A stretch of DNA of 64,000 bases from Clarkia xantiana subsp. parviflora (Eukaryota > Streptophyta > Magnoliopsida > Myrtales > Onagraceae), in assembly GCA_036873135.1 (NCBI GenBank), contig JAPTYO010000003.1:32058763-32122762 (forward strand). The letters run 5' to 3'. The position numbers were made by a program, and so were the translations under genes. Below, piece by piece: positions 1 through 11,765 of the stretch. Every line of letters begins with the position of its first letter. The stretch's first letter is position 1. The notes beneath the pieces were generated by a model that worked only from the letters and a program-made list of their open reading frames with translations, was not told the DNA's origin and searched no databases.

Positions 1-439
1 GAGTATTGACACACATGTGTTTGTGCAAAGAAGAAAAACGCAATAATTGGATATAGACTGTACTACACTACAACACGTATAATCTATACATATATGTAAT
101 TGTTATATATATAATAAAGGAGTGGATTAGCATTTACTATAGTTTGTTTATATTACTTATATATATTTTTTATTTATAGAGCAGAGAGAAAGGTCGGTAG
201 GGGCACCTAGTAGTAGGAATCACAAGCTAGGGTTGTATCTCTATATATAAAAAATTATATCTTGGCCAAATAATAATATAATTAATAAATTATTGGCCCA
301 ACATTTAATAAAGATTTAATAAAGATTTAATAAAGATTACTAGTAGTGGCTACTTTAGTAATTAAGAGTGCTTATTTCTATACGATTTGATTATGAAATT
401 CCAAGTTCGGAACTTTTGGATAAGTCAAACTTGCGGTGA

Positions 440-690
440 TCTAATTAAAAAATAGCTCATGTTTGACCCACGTACCACGTCAGATATATAAGTTTACGAG
501 TAAACTGAGCTTAAAAATCTGTGACATTTTAACTATACTAGGTTGTTGTGCTTGATGAGACTACGTTGACAGAGATAATACAGTAAATCTTGTTGAAAAA
601 AGTTACATATTATAAATATGAGAGCCGAAACATTCTTAACATGATGAATTTAGAATCGTCACTATTAAATCATTATTTTTAATTTATTCA
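440..690 (+). repeat. SINE-like repeat, family A, 3' part only
   Basis: This stretch shares short blocks in the same order (gagtaaactgagctt, ctatactaggttgttg, a final catgatgaat...gaatcgtc) with better copies at 14895, 53605 and 55027. The 5' part with the promoter boxes is not recognisable. It is called by comparison inside this window only. Confidence 0.35.
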
Positions 691-1184
691 TTTAATTGTT
701 TTTACCAATTATCATGCATTTTAATGAAAGAAAACATTTAATAAAGGAAAGGAACATGCGATCCGATCCTATCCTCGGTTGCACCACAATATCGAAGAGA
801 AAGAACATTCTGCTTTCTTTTACCGTCACTGCTTGCTGAATCATTAAGGAAGCAAAAAGAGATTCTCTTCTTTTATGACTAATAAATGAGTAGATATTAT
901 AAACCACAATGATGTATGTTCTTATTGTATGGTTGATGAATTAATATATGAACCATTGATCACCCATTATAAATTGACTTCTTAAAAACCTAATTGTAAG
1001 GAAGGTAAGTTGTCTATAAAACTTTTGAAATTTATGAGTTTTTGCCACAAAAGTATATAAATTGTAATTTTTACCCCATAAATTTGAGGATTCTCATTAA
1101 AAATTTATTTAGCTCATACTTTTGCACAAAAGAAATAATAGTATAACTATTCTTTAATACTATTTCATATGCATTTTTTTTCCC

Positions 1185-1394
1185 GACGGGTGGCCTTAGG
1201 GGAGTCATTTAGAGGGCAGCCCTCGTAGCATGCTTACTCTAAAGTTAGACTAATCCATACTCGCACCGGGTCAGCAATAAGGGTAAAATGTTGGACATGA
1301 ATATTTTTCTATTCATAGGGTCTCGGCGGGGTTTGAAATTTGAACATCTGATATCTTCGTTAAGAGGTGACGTGCGCAACTGCTACACCATATT
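1185..1394 (-). repeat. tRNA-derived SINE-like repeat, family B
   Basis: Read on the minus strand, it starts with a Pol III A-box-like ggtgtagcagttgcgcacg. A B-box-like region with ttcaaatttcaaacccc follows, and then a conserved body containing cattttacccttattgctg. Three more copies lie in the same orientation at about 5275, 10235 and 52750. Its 5' end directly abuts the CACTA element at 1395. Confidence 0.45.
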
Positions 1395-1688
1395 CACTAC
1401 ACAAGAAATCTATCCGTTTGTGACAGATTTATTTGTGAGGGACATATAACCTTATTTGTAAGGGAATTGAGAAAAATTCTTACAAACAAAACAATTCGAA
1501 CATTTTCTACGGGAATGACTCCTAACAAAAAGTTGGCCATAAACATCTGTGGAAAATCCCTAACAAAATTTTTTTTTATAAGGAATTTTTCCAAAACATA
1601 ATAAATCCCTTGAAAAATTCTTATACTTTATGAGAAATTGTTTTCCTCGAAAAAAATTCTTCACAAATTACCAATTTTTTTTTTAGTG
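1395..1688. mobile_element. Short non-autonomous CACTA (En/Spm-type) element
   Basis: The left end reads cactacacaagaaat and the right end reads ...ttttttagtg, so both termini carry CACTA/TAGTG. The 3-bp sequence att lies immediately outside both ends (1392-1394 and 1689-1691), as expected for a CACTA target duplication. The 294-bp interior holds repeated short blocks around ttccttac/gtaaggaa and no credible coding frame. It would need a transposase supplied elsewhere. Confidence 0.65.
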
Positions 1689-1691
1689 ATT

Positions 1692-2286
1692 ACATGTCCA
1701 CATCTTAGATTATTATTAGTATTTTGCTCCCTTATATTTAGATTTATTCCTTTTGGTCCCTATATATATATATATATATATAATATGATCCATTGGGCAA
1801 ATTGATATTTCAATTCTCAAAAGCTGATTTTTCCAATGGAATGAATAATGTGGAAATTTTACCTAACAAGAGTCAAAAAATGTTACATCGGAGTCAGAGA
1901 TTTATGGATGTGTGGATGGGGATATGGATTGATGATTCTGTCATCTCATGCGTGCACCAAAAACCCTAATCCTTCTCTCTCTCTCTCTCTATTTTTCAGA
2001 CCAAACAACACGCAAAGGGTCGCTTCATGACGTGGATAGAAGGCTTATATATATAATATAATATAAATATAAAGTTGTATCACTCTCATATAACCATCTT
2101 CTCTCTCTCACTCATGCCCTAAATACTGTGCATGGCATCTTCTTTTCTTTGTCGTTGTCGATAGGTTTCCTCCATGCGTGTAGAACATTTACTAGTCAGA
2201 GTAAGTTTACCCTACTTCCTTAACTACTAAGAAAAAACAAGGTGAAAAAACGAGCATCTCTGTATAAAACTTACTTATAGGGTTTT
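1692..2286. other. AT-rich intergenic sequence, nothing coding seen
   Basis: Contains a short (TA)n run near 1764-1782 and CT-rich tracts near 1970-1990 and 2100-2112. The small open frame at 1848-2030 has no recognisable domain. Confidence 0.5.
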
Positions 2287-2915
2287 GGAAAATTGACCCA
2301 AATACAAATTATTTGTAACTCAAATACAAATACAAGAGATGCTGAGTTCCGTTGATGAAATTACCTAATTACGCACTTCTCAAGTGCGTAATATCACCTT
2401 AATTTATATTACACGTAATTAATACGTTGTGTACTTGGAAAGTGCGCAACGAACCGGAAACTGAACAACTTGTTGGTTCTTTCTCTGGACCGGTTGTGAT
2501 AACACTGCCTAAAACACATGATTTGAACGGCGCTATATATTTATTATGCGTTGCAACATTACAACGTTGATAAAAATTACATTGCAACACGTAATACGTA
2601 CGTAGCGTTGTTCAAATCATGTGTTTTAGACATTGTTATCAAAACCGGACAGGAGACTGAACCGGCATGCTCTCCAGTTTATGGTTTATTGCGCACTTCC
2701 CAAGTGCACAACGTACGTATTAATTATTGTAATACAGTAATTAATGATAATTACTCCGTGAAGCGGAAATTAAGGTGATATTGCACACTTATGATTTGCG
2801 CAATGGTGCATTGCGCACTTGGGAAGTGCTCGACTAGGTATTTTCGTCAACGACACTCACCATCCCTTATATTTGTATTTGAGTTACAAATAATTTGTAT
2901 TTGGGTCAATATTTC
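2287..2915. mobile_element. Palindromic MULE-like element with near-perfect 9-bp target duplication
   Basis: The left end ggaaaattgacccaaatac is answered by its reverse complement at the right end (gtatttgggtcaatatttc). The flanks are tagggtttt (2278-2286) and tagggttta (2916-2924), an 8/9 match of the length typical of Mutator-like elements. Most of the interior is also an inverted repeat, centred near 2565; acacatgatttgaac near 2515 returns inverted as gttcaaatcatgtgt near 2610. The two short open frames inside are products of the palindrome and have no known domain. Confidence 0.55.
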
Positions 2916-3524
2916 TAGGGTTTAGAGTAATTTACGAGTTTAGGGTTTAGAATTTGTGGTGAAATCGACTCGAGTTAATACGTTTTAAAATGATATTTTA
3001 CCTAAATACATAAATTTATGTAATATATATATGATACATGTATACAGTATATATAGTATAACATAACATTATAACTCAAATTTTATAAACAAAATAAAAT
3101 AAAATTCATGGGTGCTTAAGTTTTTTTTATATATATTTAAGAAGCAGTTGTACTAAAGTGCACATGTAATTTTATATGATTCCATGTAAATTGACTTTGG
3201 GTAGCATGCATCGATATTATACTGGTTGAGACATGGTGTTATTTATGGGGTTTTGACAATATATAAAGAGAATTTCTTGGGATAAGTAGACGAGGAAAAG
3301 GATTGCTCTTATTCCACTAGTATGAGACAAAGGAAAGAAGACAAGTTCATACTTGTAGGGAAATGAATACTTTATTCAACTAGGGTTTTATCAATTTGAA
3401 GATTTTTTTTTTTTTTCAGCTGCTACATCTCACTACATAACATTTAGACTTTTCTATTTGTGATTTGATATTTTTTTTACGTTAAATTTAGTGAACTACT
3501 AACGTATACACTGACTCATTAATG

Positions 3525-3735
3525 TGACTCCACAAACAATTTAATATAGTCAAGAGACCGACCCATAAAGTCTAGTTAGCCTCCTCTTATGTCTGACGCG
3601 GTTTGTGGGACATGCGGGACATGTAATTTAACCAGGTTTCCGCAATGTGACTTTTAGAAAGTTTCAAACCAGAATCTTCAGAGCCAAACCACATGAAAAT
3701 AAACGCTACCACTAGATCAACACCGCCAGTCGTAA
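3525..3735 (-). repeat. SINE-like repeat, family A
   Basis: On the minus strand it begins with a tRNA-like A-box region (gatctagtggtagcg), followed by a B-box-like ggtttgaaac and a body related to the copies at 37930 and 44955 (tcaagagaccgac, cttatgtctgacgcgg on the plus strand). Confidence 0.45.
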
Positions 3736-5274
3736 TTTGAATATTATTAAATAACAAGTATATATAAATATGACAAAAATAATAAACATTTCATTAAAAA
3801 GTGTATACAAAAATATAAACATTTATATTATTAGTCAAAACACAATGGACTTTGTCTATTAATTAATTAATTTATTTATAATAATGAAAAGCAAAGAAAC
3901 CATAATAACATTTAAATATAGCGGTCGACTTAATTCTCTAGGAAGAGTTTCCTCAAGACACGAGAGAGATTATACCATGGCCGCTTTGGCCGAGAGGGAG
4001 GCAAAGGGAGAGGGTATCAATGGCCATTTTTGACAACTTTCATGGTTTTGTTGAGGGGACATACGGCACATTTTTGGGGGGCCATTAGTGGTCCAATATT
4101 ATTATAAACCCTAAATTAATTAATTATTTTATTTTATTTTATTAATTAGCTAGTCCCCAAAAATACAATCTTCATGCATATAATATATATATATATATAT
4201 GAATCTATCTTTTTGATTTCTACACTCACTCAAAAGGTATATAGCATAATGGAAGCTAGAAGACGTTTATAAATGGTGTTCATTTGGACAAGAGAACACC
4301 ATAGCTAGCCTAGCTAGGAATCAAATGTTCCCTACTACCTTAATTACCCTATTCATGGACAAATAGTGATATATATATTGCCAAAGTATATATTACTGTG
4401 TTCAACTATTTTCATAGTAAAAACAATAGCTCGTAGGGTGTCGGGAAGATTTACTTTGTAACCAATACAAAAAATTAATTAAAAAAAACACTCATATTAG
4501 TGTTTTTTTCGTAATTTCATTTTTAGGGTTTTTTAATCATATTGTATTTGTAAGAGATTTTTAACATTTTATTTGAAAAATAATAGATTCATTTCCTTTA
4601 CAAATAGATCGTTGCAAACAAATGGATTTCTTGTAGAGAGATAACCATTTTGAATACCTTATAGGACAAGAAAGAGAAACCTAATTATATGTAATCAGAT
4701 ATTTGGTTCAGCTCTACATCTTAAGAAGCATTATATATATATATATATATATATATATGCATCTTTACAAGAATTTAGGATTTGTTTTTAGGGGACAGTA
4801 GTTAAAATATGGGTAAATAATCAAAATAAAAAAGTGAGAGTAATTGTATGATTTTAAAGGGCCAAATTGAGGACAGTTACATTTTTTTTTTTTTTTTATC
4901 AAAAGTGTATGTGTTCAATTGTTTATTGTAATATTAATGTACTAATTGCACCACTTCTTGATCAGATAATGAGAATCATATCTTAAGTAATATGTATGAA
5001 GCATGTTGCAGATTATGATATGAGGATATTGTGAATTACCAAAGAAAATATATTTATAATATACAATATCATGTTTGTATCTATTAGGCTAGTCTTGATT
5101 ATAGTCAAAAAGAATGTTGGCTAGGTTCTACAACTAAAATTTTGAAAGAAAAAAAGGTTTTCTCATGTCTTTTAAAGATTCTTTAAAACATTACTCTAGA
5201 TGAGAACTTGAATATTTATAAAATTTTGTGTACTTTTCAATAAGTGTCAAATTGATATTTTTCGTTGGGTTTTC
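3736..5274. other. AT-rich intergenic sequence
   Basis: No gene is supported. It holds (AT)n runs near 4184-4200 and 4733-4757. Near 4560-4635 there is a CACTA-like subterminal stretch ending in tttcttgtag, which looks like an isolated remnant of a transposon end. Confidence 0.4.
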
Positions 5275-5410
5275 ACTCAGGGTATCCTAGGGTCTCATGA
5301 GGATGACAGTAATATAGCATACTTGATCCACACTTAAAATAATCTCCATTCGTACCAAGTTAGCCTGTAATAGGCATATAAGGTATATAGTGCTTGCTAC
5401 AAATTGATGT
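5275..5410 (-). repeat. SINE-like repeat, family B, degenerate
   Basis: Shares the order of blocks seen at 1185-1394 (ggtatcctagggtctcatgagg, a catacttgatccacac region, cgtaccaagttagcctgtaa). It is more diverged and lacks a clear box A. Confidence 0.3.
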
Positions 5411-6076
5411 TGACTAATTGGATTATTTTTATTCTATTGTTTGGTTAAATGCATGGGATCAAGACTTTAAAAACAAACATTATTGTGACAACTAACAACT
5501 AGATTAGAGTAGAGAATAAAGCCTATAGGTAAACCACCAATCATATATAAAGTGAAAGAGAGAATAATAAGATTAGACTTAGACCATAAATAATAATAAA
5601 TCACAAAAAGAAGATTCAGCATTATTAGCTTTAATAAGATACATGAACCACACAATGCAAAAAGTACACATATCCTGACTGAGCTTTCAAAGAGATAATG
5701 GTGCTTTAGTTTTAATAAAATCACAACTAATTGCATTAAGAAATGATGGGTAGATGCTTCCACATCACTCCCATTAACTATATAAGATGCCTTTCAAAAA
5801 GGGGTGTCCATTAGAAATTTAATTAAAGAACATCATGTCAAAGAAAGGAATAATTAAGCATATGATTAGGCAATATATAGGGCACCATTAACACTACACA
5901 CATTTGCACTAACCCTACAACTTGTGAAATGTGAAGGACTTTTAGTTCTTGAAGATGATGGGAGGTTGCTTGGGTGCTAAGGTAAATTAGGGTTTTGAAG
6001 CTTGGATGGTAAGGAATCATCATCTTTCTTCTCCATTGTCTTGGCAATGAAGGAATTAGGGTTTCGGGTTTAGGGT

Positions 6077-7580
6077 TTAGCGCCAGGACGAGACGGAGAA
6101 GAGAGGTCGGCTTTGCCAACCTAAGAAGACCGAATTGTTAAGGATTTGGAGCCGGTACCCTTCTGAAGGGTAATGGAGCCTTAAGAGCAACTTAGCTTGA
6201 GATAGGGCAAAAGGGCTTAAGGGCACATTTGTAAAACCCGAGCTTCGAAGGAACACTTCCCACGACTCGAACCGTTCGTGTCTCTCGTGTCGGCTCCCTC
6301 CCTCGGCCGCCACAATGTCGGAAATCTCTCTCCCGAACCAATTGGTCTCCACCGCGAGCCGCTCCCGGCTACTAGGTGGCAGTGTGGCCTCAAGGGACTC
6401 GAACACGGCTCCGTAGTGGTCTAGAGCCTCCACGAACCGGCGGGTGAAGACCGGGTGGTTGTGGCTAGCCTCCGGTTCGGCTACTGTCACAATTCGTGGG
6501 TTCAGGACTCGAACCCGCTGGAGAAAGGCTCGGAGCTCTCTTGTGTCGGTGTCGCTACGTATGAGGCGGTGGAGGTACATCACGAGGTTGACCGCCACCA
6601 CTTCGTCGGGAATTATTTGGATCGCCGATGGTACCATGTATGTGGCTTCGTCATTGTCGAGCACAAGCGCGTGGAACTGAAACCTGGGTAATGTTGAATT
6701 ATAAAGATTAAATCATATTTTCACCTTTTAGGGTACTTGATAGAATTAATAATCTAGAATTTCACATGGATCAGAACAAATATGTTTGAATTTACAAATT
6801 GATGATATAACTGTATAACCAATGAAAATAATTTTTTTTAATTATACCTAGCTAGCTAGGTATAAAACTAGGGTAAACTAGGGTTAATAGAAATTATGGG
6901 CTTTTGTTTCTGAGTGCAGATCCGTGATATGGTTTATACCTTAGACCGAGAGTCTGGGCGAACTTGGAGAGGCGGTCGCCGGTGCGTCGGAGGACGTCCG
7001 GGTCGAGTCCGGCACCGGTGATGCGGATCCTGGGAGGAGGGTTCCGGTCAGCAGCGAGGGCCTGCATGAGTGGCGGCCATTGAACGCCGTGCATGATGTC
7101 GAAGTCAACTATGTGTATGGGCCGCCGCTGAGACCCTCCGCCGCCGTCGAGGGCGTCGAGAATGGCCTGGTTGGCCGTGAGGTGGCTGAAGCGGATGAAC
7201 GGCGTGATCTGGTTCAAGGAGAGGTAGCACGACTGCAACAGACTAGGATCCGAGGAGGGAGATTCCGCCGCCGCCGTCGGGGACCCGACGTGGCGGCTGA
7301 GGCGGAGCGAGAGCGCGCGGGTGAAGTGGTGCGCTAGGCGGTCGGAGGAGTCGCCGTACGGCGAGGTGGCAGATGAGAGGAGGGAGATAACGCGGTGGGC
7401 CGCCGCGAAATTCGACTGTGAGATAAGCTCCGCGCCGGTGATGAGCAGTTGGCGCGTGTGGATACCCGGCGACGGCTGCGCGTACGGCTGATGGCGGTGG
7501 TGGTATTGGGTCAGATCTGGCGGCAGCTCCGCGTCACCGGCTTCCTGGTGAGAAGAACTGAACGAAGCTGAACCCAGCAT
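6077..7580 (-). CDS. LAS: LATERAL SUPPRESSOR-type GRAS transcription regulator (two exons)
   Basis: Exons are 7580-6940 and 6683-6077. The donor is AG|GTATAA and the acceptor cccAG|G; the joined codon reads Arg and gives GLRFQF across the junction. The product is 415 aa, close to the ~430-445 aa I recall for known LAS/Ls proteins. The first leucine heptad region lies at about residues 41-92 (LLITGAELISQSNFAAAHR). The VHIID-type motif follows at 154-171 (PIHIVDFDIMHGVQWPP). PFYRE-like sequence is near 295-320, and the SAW region runs to the C-terminus (GWQSRPLFSVSSWR). There is no DELLA-type N-terminus, only a short variable leader. LAS is a nuclear regulator needed to start axillary meristems in leaf axils; that role is inferred from the family. 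The ATG at 7580 is the first that opens the conserved MLGS start. The 256-bp intron is a point to check, since LAS genes are usually described as intronless. Another SCL18-like GRAS protein is the main alternative. Confidence 0.88.
6684..6939 (-). other. Intron of the LAS gene
   Basis: GT at 6939-6938 and AG at 6685-6684. The sequence is strongly AT-rich, in contrast to the GC-rich flanking exons, which supports real intron sequence and not a coding insert. Reading through it from exon 1 leaves the GRAS frame and soon hits a stop. Confidence 0.8.
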
Positions 7581-9060
7581 CTCTCTTTCTCTCTCTAAAA
7601 ACTGTATATTTAGGGTTTAGTTACAGAGAAGCTACAACAATGGTGGAAAACAGGGTTTTCTCCATTTTTCTTTGGCTTAAAGCAATATATATGCAGTTCC
7701 TCTCTCTGCAACAGACAAAAATTGTTCTTTTAGTAATCAGATTGAGAGAAAACCCTAAAAGCTAAAACAGAGTGTGTTTAGTGACAGTAAATGGAGAGAG
7801 AGAGAGTTTTCTTGATCTTCTTCTTCTTCTCTTCTTCTTGTGTTGATGATTTTAAGTTTAACACAGTGTATGTATTATTTTAATGATTGGTGATGATTCC
7901 TTTTAATAATAATAATAAAATATATTTTTACCAAATAATTATAAATAATTAGTTAATTAAAGTATACACTTTTAGTGGCAATGAAATGAGGATTGCGCGT
8001 GTGGTCGGTTCATAAAGGATTAAATGTCCCAAAATAAGGGCTCTCCGTAGGAGTTAAGGGTTACATTAACCATTTAATACGAATTAAAATATACTAGCTA
8101 CCTTTTTATTGGTTAATTAATAAAAGCTTAATATTGGCCACTTATATATATGGGCACTTTGAACTTAAAAGGATTGTATGCGTATGTGTATCCAATTATA
8201 ATTTATGTATGTGATCAGATTCGATAATATAATACAATATATGGATATATACGATTAAATGTGCAGGAAAATAATTAAAAGAAAATTAGGTTTTATTTCA
8301 TGGCATGTTGATATGGATAAAGATCTCCTCCCCCATTATTTTTGTTCCATATCGTATCTCAACGTTAAGATCTTAACATGTGTTCTTGGTGCAATTAATT
8401 TTGCGAGTTTTTTTTAAAACACTATTGAGATTTGTGAACCCTAGAATGAAAAAAAATTAAATGTAATGACATGTGTCAAAATCTTAATGTTAAGTTACGA
8501 TCTAGAACACGAAGAGTGGGACAGAAAATCTGATTCATGTTGATACAGTCTTACTTAATTAATTATATATTTTTTTAACTAAGTATATTGTATGCATTAA
8601 TTAATTAGTAGTAAGTGATTTGTGCTACTTCTACATATGAACAAAACGTCCACAAAAACTTCTAAAACGAGTTACGTTTTTAAGAATCGAACTAAGTTTA
8701 ATTTTGCTGAAGATACCGCTTTGTTAAGAGTTTTAATCTTAATGCTTTTGACACTAAATTACGAAAGTAATTATGTAAACCAAAATATTAAACTCTCTCC
8801 ACCTTGAATTTTTATCATCATATACATTTTTTTTCCATTTATAAAAATATATATTATAGTCTTTAGAACGTCTGAAAAAAATTAGTAGGGGACTATATTA
8901 TAAAGACTATCGTATATTTTTGTGAATAGAAAACAAACGTAGTTCATATTTTAACCCAAAAAAATCTACAATATCCGATTAATAATTTAGTAATTTTTAA
9001 CTGTACGTGCACTCACATTATATTATAATAAATGTTCTAAATTCATCAACCGATCATAAT
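7581..9060. other. LAS upstream region, AT-rich
   Basis: The first 250 bp upstream of the LAS ATG hold CT/GA-rich tracts (7584-7600, 7795-7808) and an aaaccctaaa telobox-like site near 7752. Beyond that the region is AT-rich with no supported gene. The open frame at 8622-8807 has no known domain. Confidence 0.45.
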
Positions 9061-9713
9061 TAGGGCTGGCGATGGTGAGGGTATGGTGCGAATAGCACTA
9101 ATACCATAACCATACCATATTTTTTTCACTCATACCATAACCATAACCATAACCACTGCGGTTATGATTCTTCATACCATAACCATAACCATAACCATGG
9201 TTTTTAACCACGATTAAACCATTTAACCACAATCATTCAAACTAATACAACATCATTGTTTCATACAAGAAAAGCATACACGAAATCCAAATTAACATAA
9301 CTTCATTGTTTCACTTAATTAAAAAAACACATTTTCAATCGGCTATCACTTGCGATCCTCGATCCTCATTCGTCATCACTTCTAATCGTGGTTACCTAAT
9401 AATAAGAAATATAGACAAAAAATGGTGGGTGGGAAATGGAACGGAATAATAATTATAATATTTGACTAATAATTAAAGTATATATATATATATATATATA
9501 TATAACAATATAAGTATTAGTAATATATATATATTAATATTATATATATAGAGGTGATAGTTATAACCGCGATTATGGACTGAATACCATAACCATTGCG
9601 GTTACAAGATTCATCACCATAACCGCCCTCACCATAATGGTGCGGTTAACCACTGCGGTAAATGGTGCGAATAACCATGGTTATTTGATTTTCACCGACC
9701 ATTGCCGGCCCTA
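9061..9713. mobile_element. Non-autonomous hAT element
   Basis: Left terminus tagggctggcgatggt, right terminus accattgccggcccta, imperfect inverted repeats. The exact 8-bp direct repeat atcataat flanks both sides (9053-9060 and 9714-9721), the length typical of hAT insertions. The interior is built from many copies of ccataacc/ggttatgg and carries no transposase frame. Confidence 0.8.
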
Positions 9714-9954
9714 ATCATAATATTGCTAACTCGAAACTAGAAAGCAAAATCCTTATAAGGTCCTAAACTATATGGTCCATTTTAAACTTGGTAAATTGGA
9801 ATTGGCCTAGGTTTTGGTTTGGAGGGAAGTGGTTACATTATTTGCATGAAAAAGGGAACAAGAGGAACCAAAAGTCTATCACAACCTCAAAGTTACCAAA
9901 AGACACAAACAGAATCTTTTAGTAATCAATGGAATTCTATACTTATCTGAGGAA

Positions 9955-9963
<9 letters not shown>

Positions 9964-9986
<23 letters not shown>
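9964..9986. repeat. (GA)n microsatellite
   Basis: An uninterrupted run of about 11 GA units. Confidence 0.85.
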
Positions 9987-10234
9987 ATGACCCGACGAAA
10001 TAATAGGCATATCATCATTTCACTTGAGCTTTTGGAATAATGCCTCTATCTTCTCTATTTTCATAGCTAGTCATTCCCTTAAAGGCTATCATCCCCCTAT
10101 TAAAACAACCCATCCCCTTTGAATAATTAATATAGTAGCATGAGATAAGAACAATGATTCTGTTATATACAATGCTACTATGATTCTTACATATATACAA
10201 CAATATATCATCCATCATATAAGTTTGTACCTTA

Positions 10235-10440
10235 TTTTGGACTAGGTTTTTTTTTTCTACACGGGTGTCCTATAAATGTCAGACTCTAAAATAATTTATG
10301 CTTGCACCGGATCAGTCCATAATGGGTAAAATGTTGACCATAATTTTTTTATTTTTTATTTTCTAAGTTCATGTGAGATTTAAACAGAGAATTTTAGACA
10401 AGTTGAAATGCTGCACACAGCACACATACTGTATGGATTT
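10235..10440 (-). repeat. SINE-like repeat, family B
   Basis: Aligns block by block with the copy at 1185-1394, including gcttgcaccggatcag and ccataatgggtaaaatgttg. It follows a T-rich tract near 10248-10256, which would be an A-rich tail on the minus strand. Confidence 0.45.
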
Positions 10441-11205
10441 TTGGTACTAGTTTGAGGGGGAAAAAAGGTGCTAAGTAATATATTTATTTATTTTATCCAA
10501 AAAAAGTTATACACATATATATTGTATGATTAAATAAAATTATACAATATTTTAATGTGAAATTCCACAAATATAGCTTGATAAGGTAACTTTTTTAATC
10601 GGGCTTTCTTAGAACAGTTACTACAAACTTAGGTATGAACCTCCAAAAGCAGATGATTTAGAAGCAATAAGAAATATAGTTAGATCAAATTCCATTGAAT
10701 TTAAAAAAAAAATGGCAAAAAATTATTACTTTTTTTAAAAAAAATTAACTGAGAACCAAATGTAAGCTTGGAATGTAATTTTAATATATATGGATAAAAT
10801 TTATCTAGATACAGAACTAAGACTAACAAGTGGTGTAATTATTAACCTATCAGGTTTCACCTTTTTTAACTTTAATAATTATTAATTAATCCATATATCA
10901 TTCATTCATTAGCAAAAGTACAAGCACAAGCAAATATACCCATTTTTATTTTTAGAATTGGGAGCCCCAAAAAACACTGTCTCATGGTTCAGAAACCAGC
11001 CTGGGGATTTGGGGTTGTGGGTGCAAGTTGTGTTCCCTGGCCTCCTCCCATAATCTATTTATTCTTATTAATTAATCAACTAATACTCCTTTGGATTACT
11101 AAATTAGAATATTTAATCAAATAATTAGTTTTTAATCAAATGGGGGGAGAGAGAAGAGAAAAAGTAGAGAGGCCACAAAGCTAGTTAGGGTTCCAATCTT
11201 CCATA
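10441..11205. other. Intergenic sequence without a supported gene
   Basis: AT-rich with scattered homopolymer runs. No open frame or repeat could be assigned. Confidence 0.45.
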
Positions 11206-11665
11206 GAAATGCCCTTAAACACTTCATGCAATATATAGAGTATGAATCTTTATGGAAGATGGTCACTTTTTTTTTTTGGTAAACTATGGAAGAGGGTCAC
11301 TCTATGTTAAATATGTATGAAAAACCATGTAATTCATTACCTATATGTATGCTAGCAATTGTTTAGAAAACCCGACATTTCTCAAAAAAAAAAAAAAAAA
11401 AACTAAGCACGTGAAGTCTCAGCTGAATACATAAAAAAAAAGTCATTTTATAGTCAAACTATAATTATTACTCGAAAATGTTAACATAGAGATGCCCTTA
11501 AAACTTCATGTAGAATATGAATCTTTATGGAAGATGATCACTTTATGTTAAATATTTATGGAAAACCATGTGATTAATTACTCTATGAATGCTTGCAATT
11601 GGTTATAAAATACCTCAATTAAAAAAAAAAAAAAACTAAGCATGTGAAGTAACAACTGAATACGA
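11206..11665. repeat. Degenerate direct duplication of a ~200-280 bp unit
   Basis: The first unit (about 11206-11431) and the second (about 11490-11665) share atgccctta, cttcatg, tatgaatctttatggaagat and aaaccatgt. Both finish with a poly-A tract followed by actaagca(c/t)gtgaagt. The repeated 3' poly-A plus fixed tail would suit two copies of one short retroelement or a tandem duplication. Confidence 0.6.
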
Positions 11666-11747
11666 ACAAAACCGGTCATATTATCATAAAAATGATAAAA
11701 TGACCGATTTTGTTCGTATTTAGCTGTTACTTTACATGCTTAGTTTT
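11634..11747. repeat. Near-perfect hairpin at the end of the second repeat unit
   Basis: The left arm ctaagcatgtgaagtaac...gaccggtcat-type sequence is followed, after a loop of only a few bases near 11690, by its inverse ending gttactttacatgcttag. Each arm is about 50 bp. The flanking A-run and T-run extend the palindrome. Confidence 0.7.
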
Positions 11748-11765
11748 TTTTTTTTTTTTATATAA

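Noticed and set aside
6060..6080. Telomere-like tttaggg units at the LAS stop codon
   Set aside because: Only about two to three units; short interstitial runs are common and do not mark a telomere.
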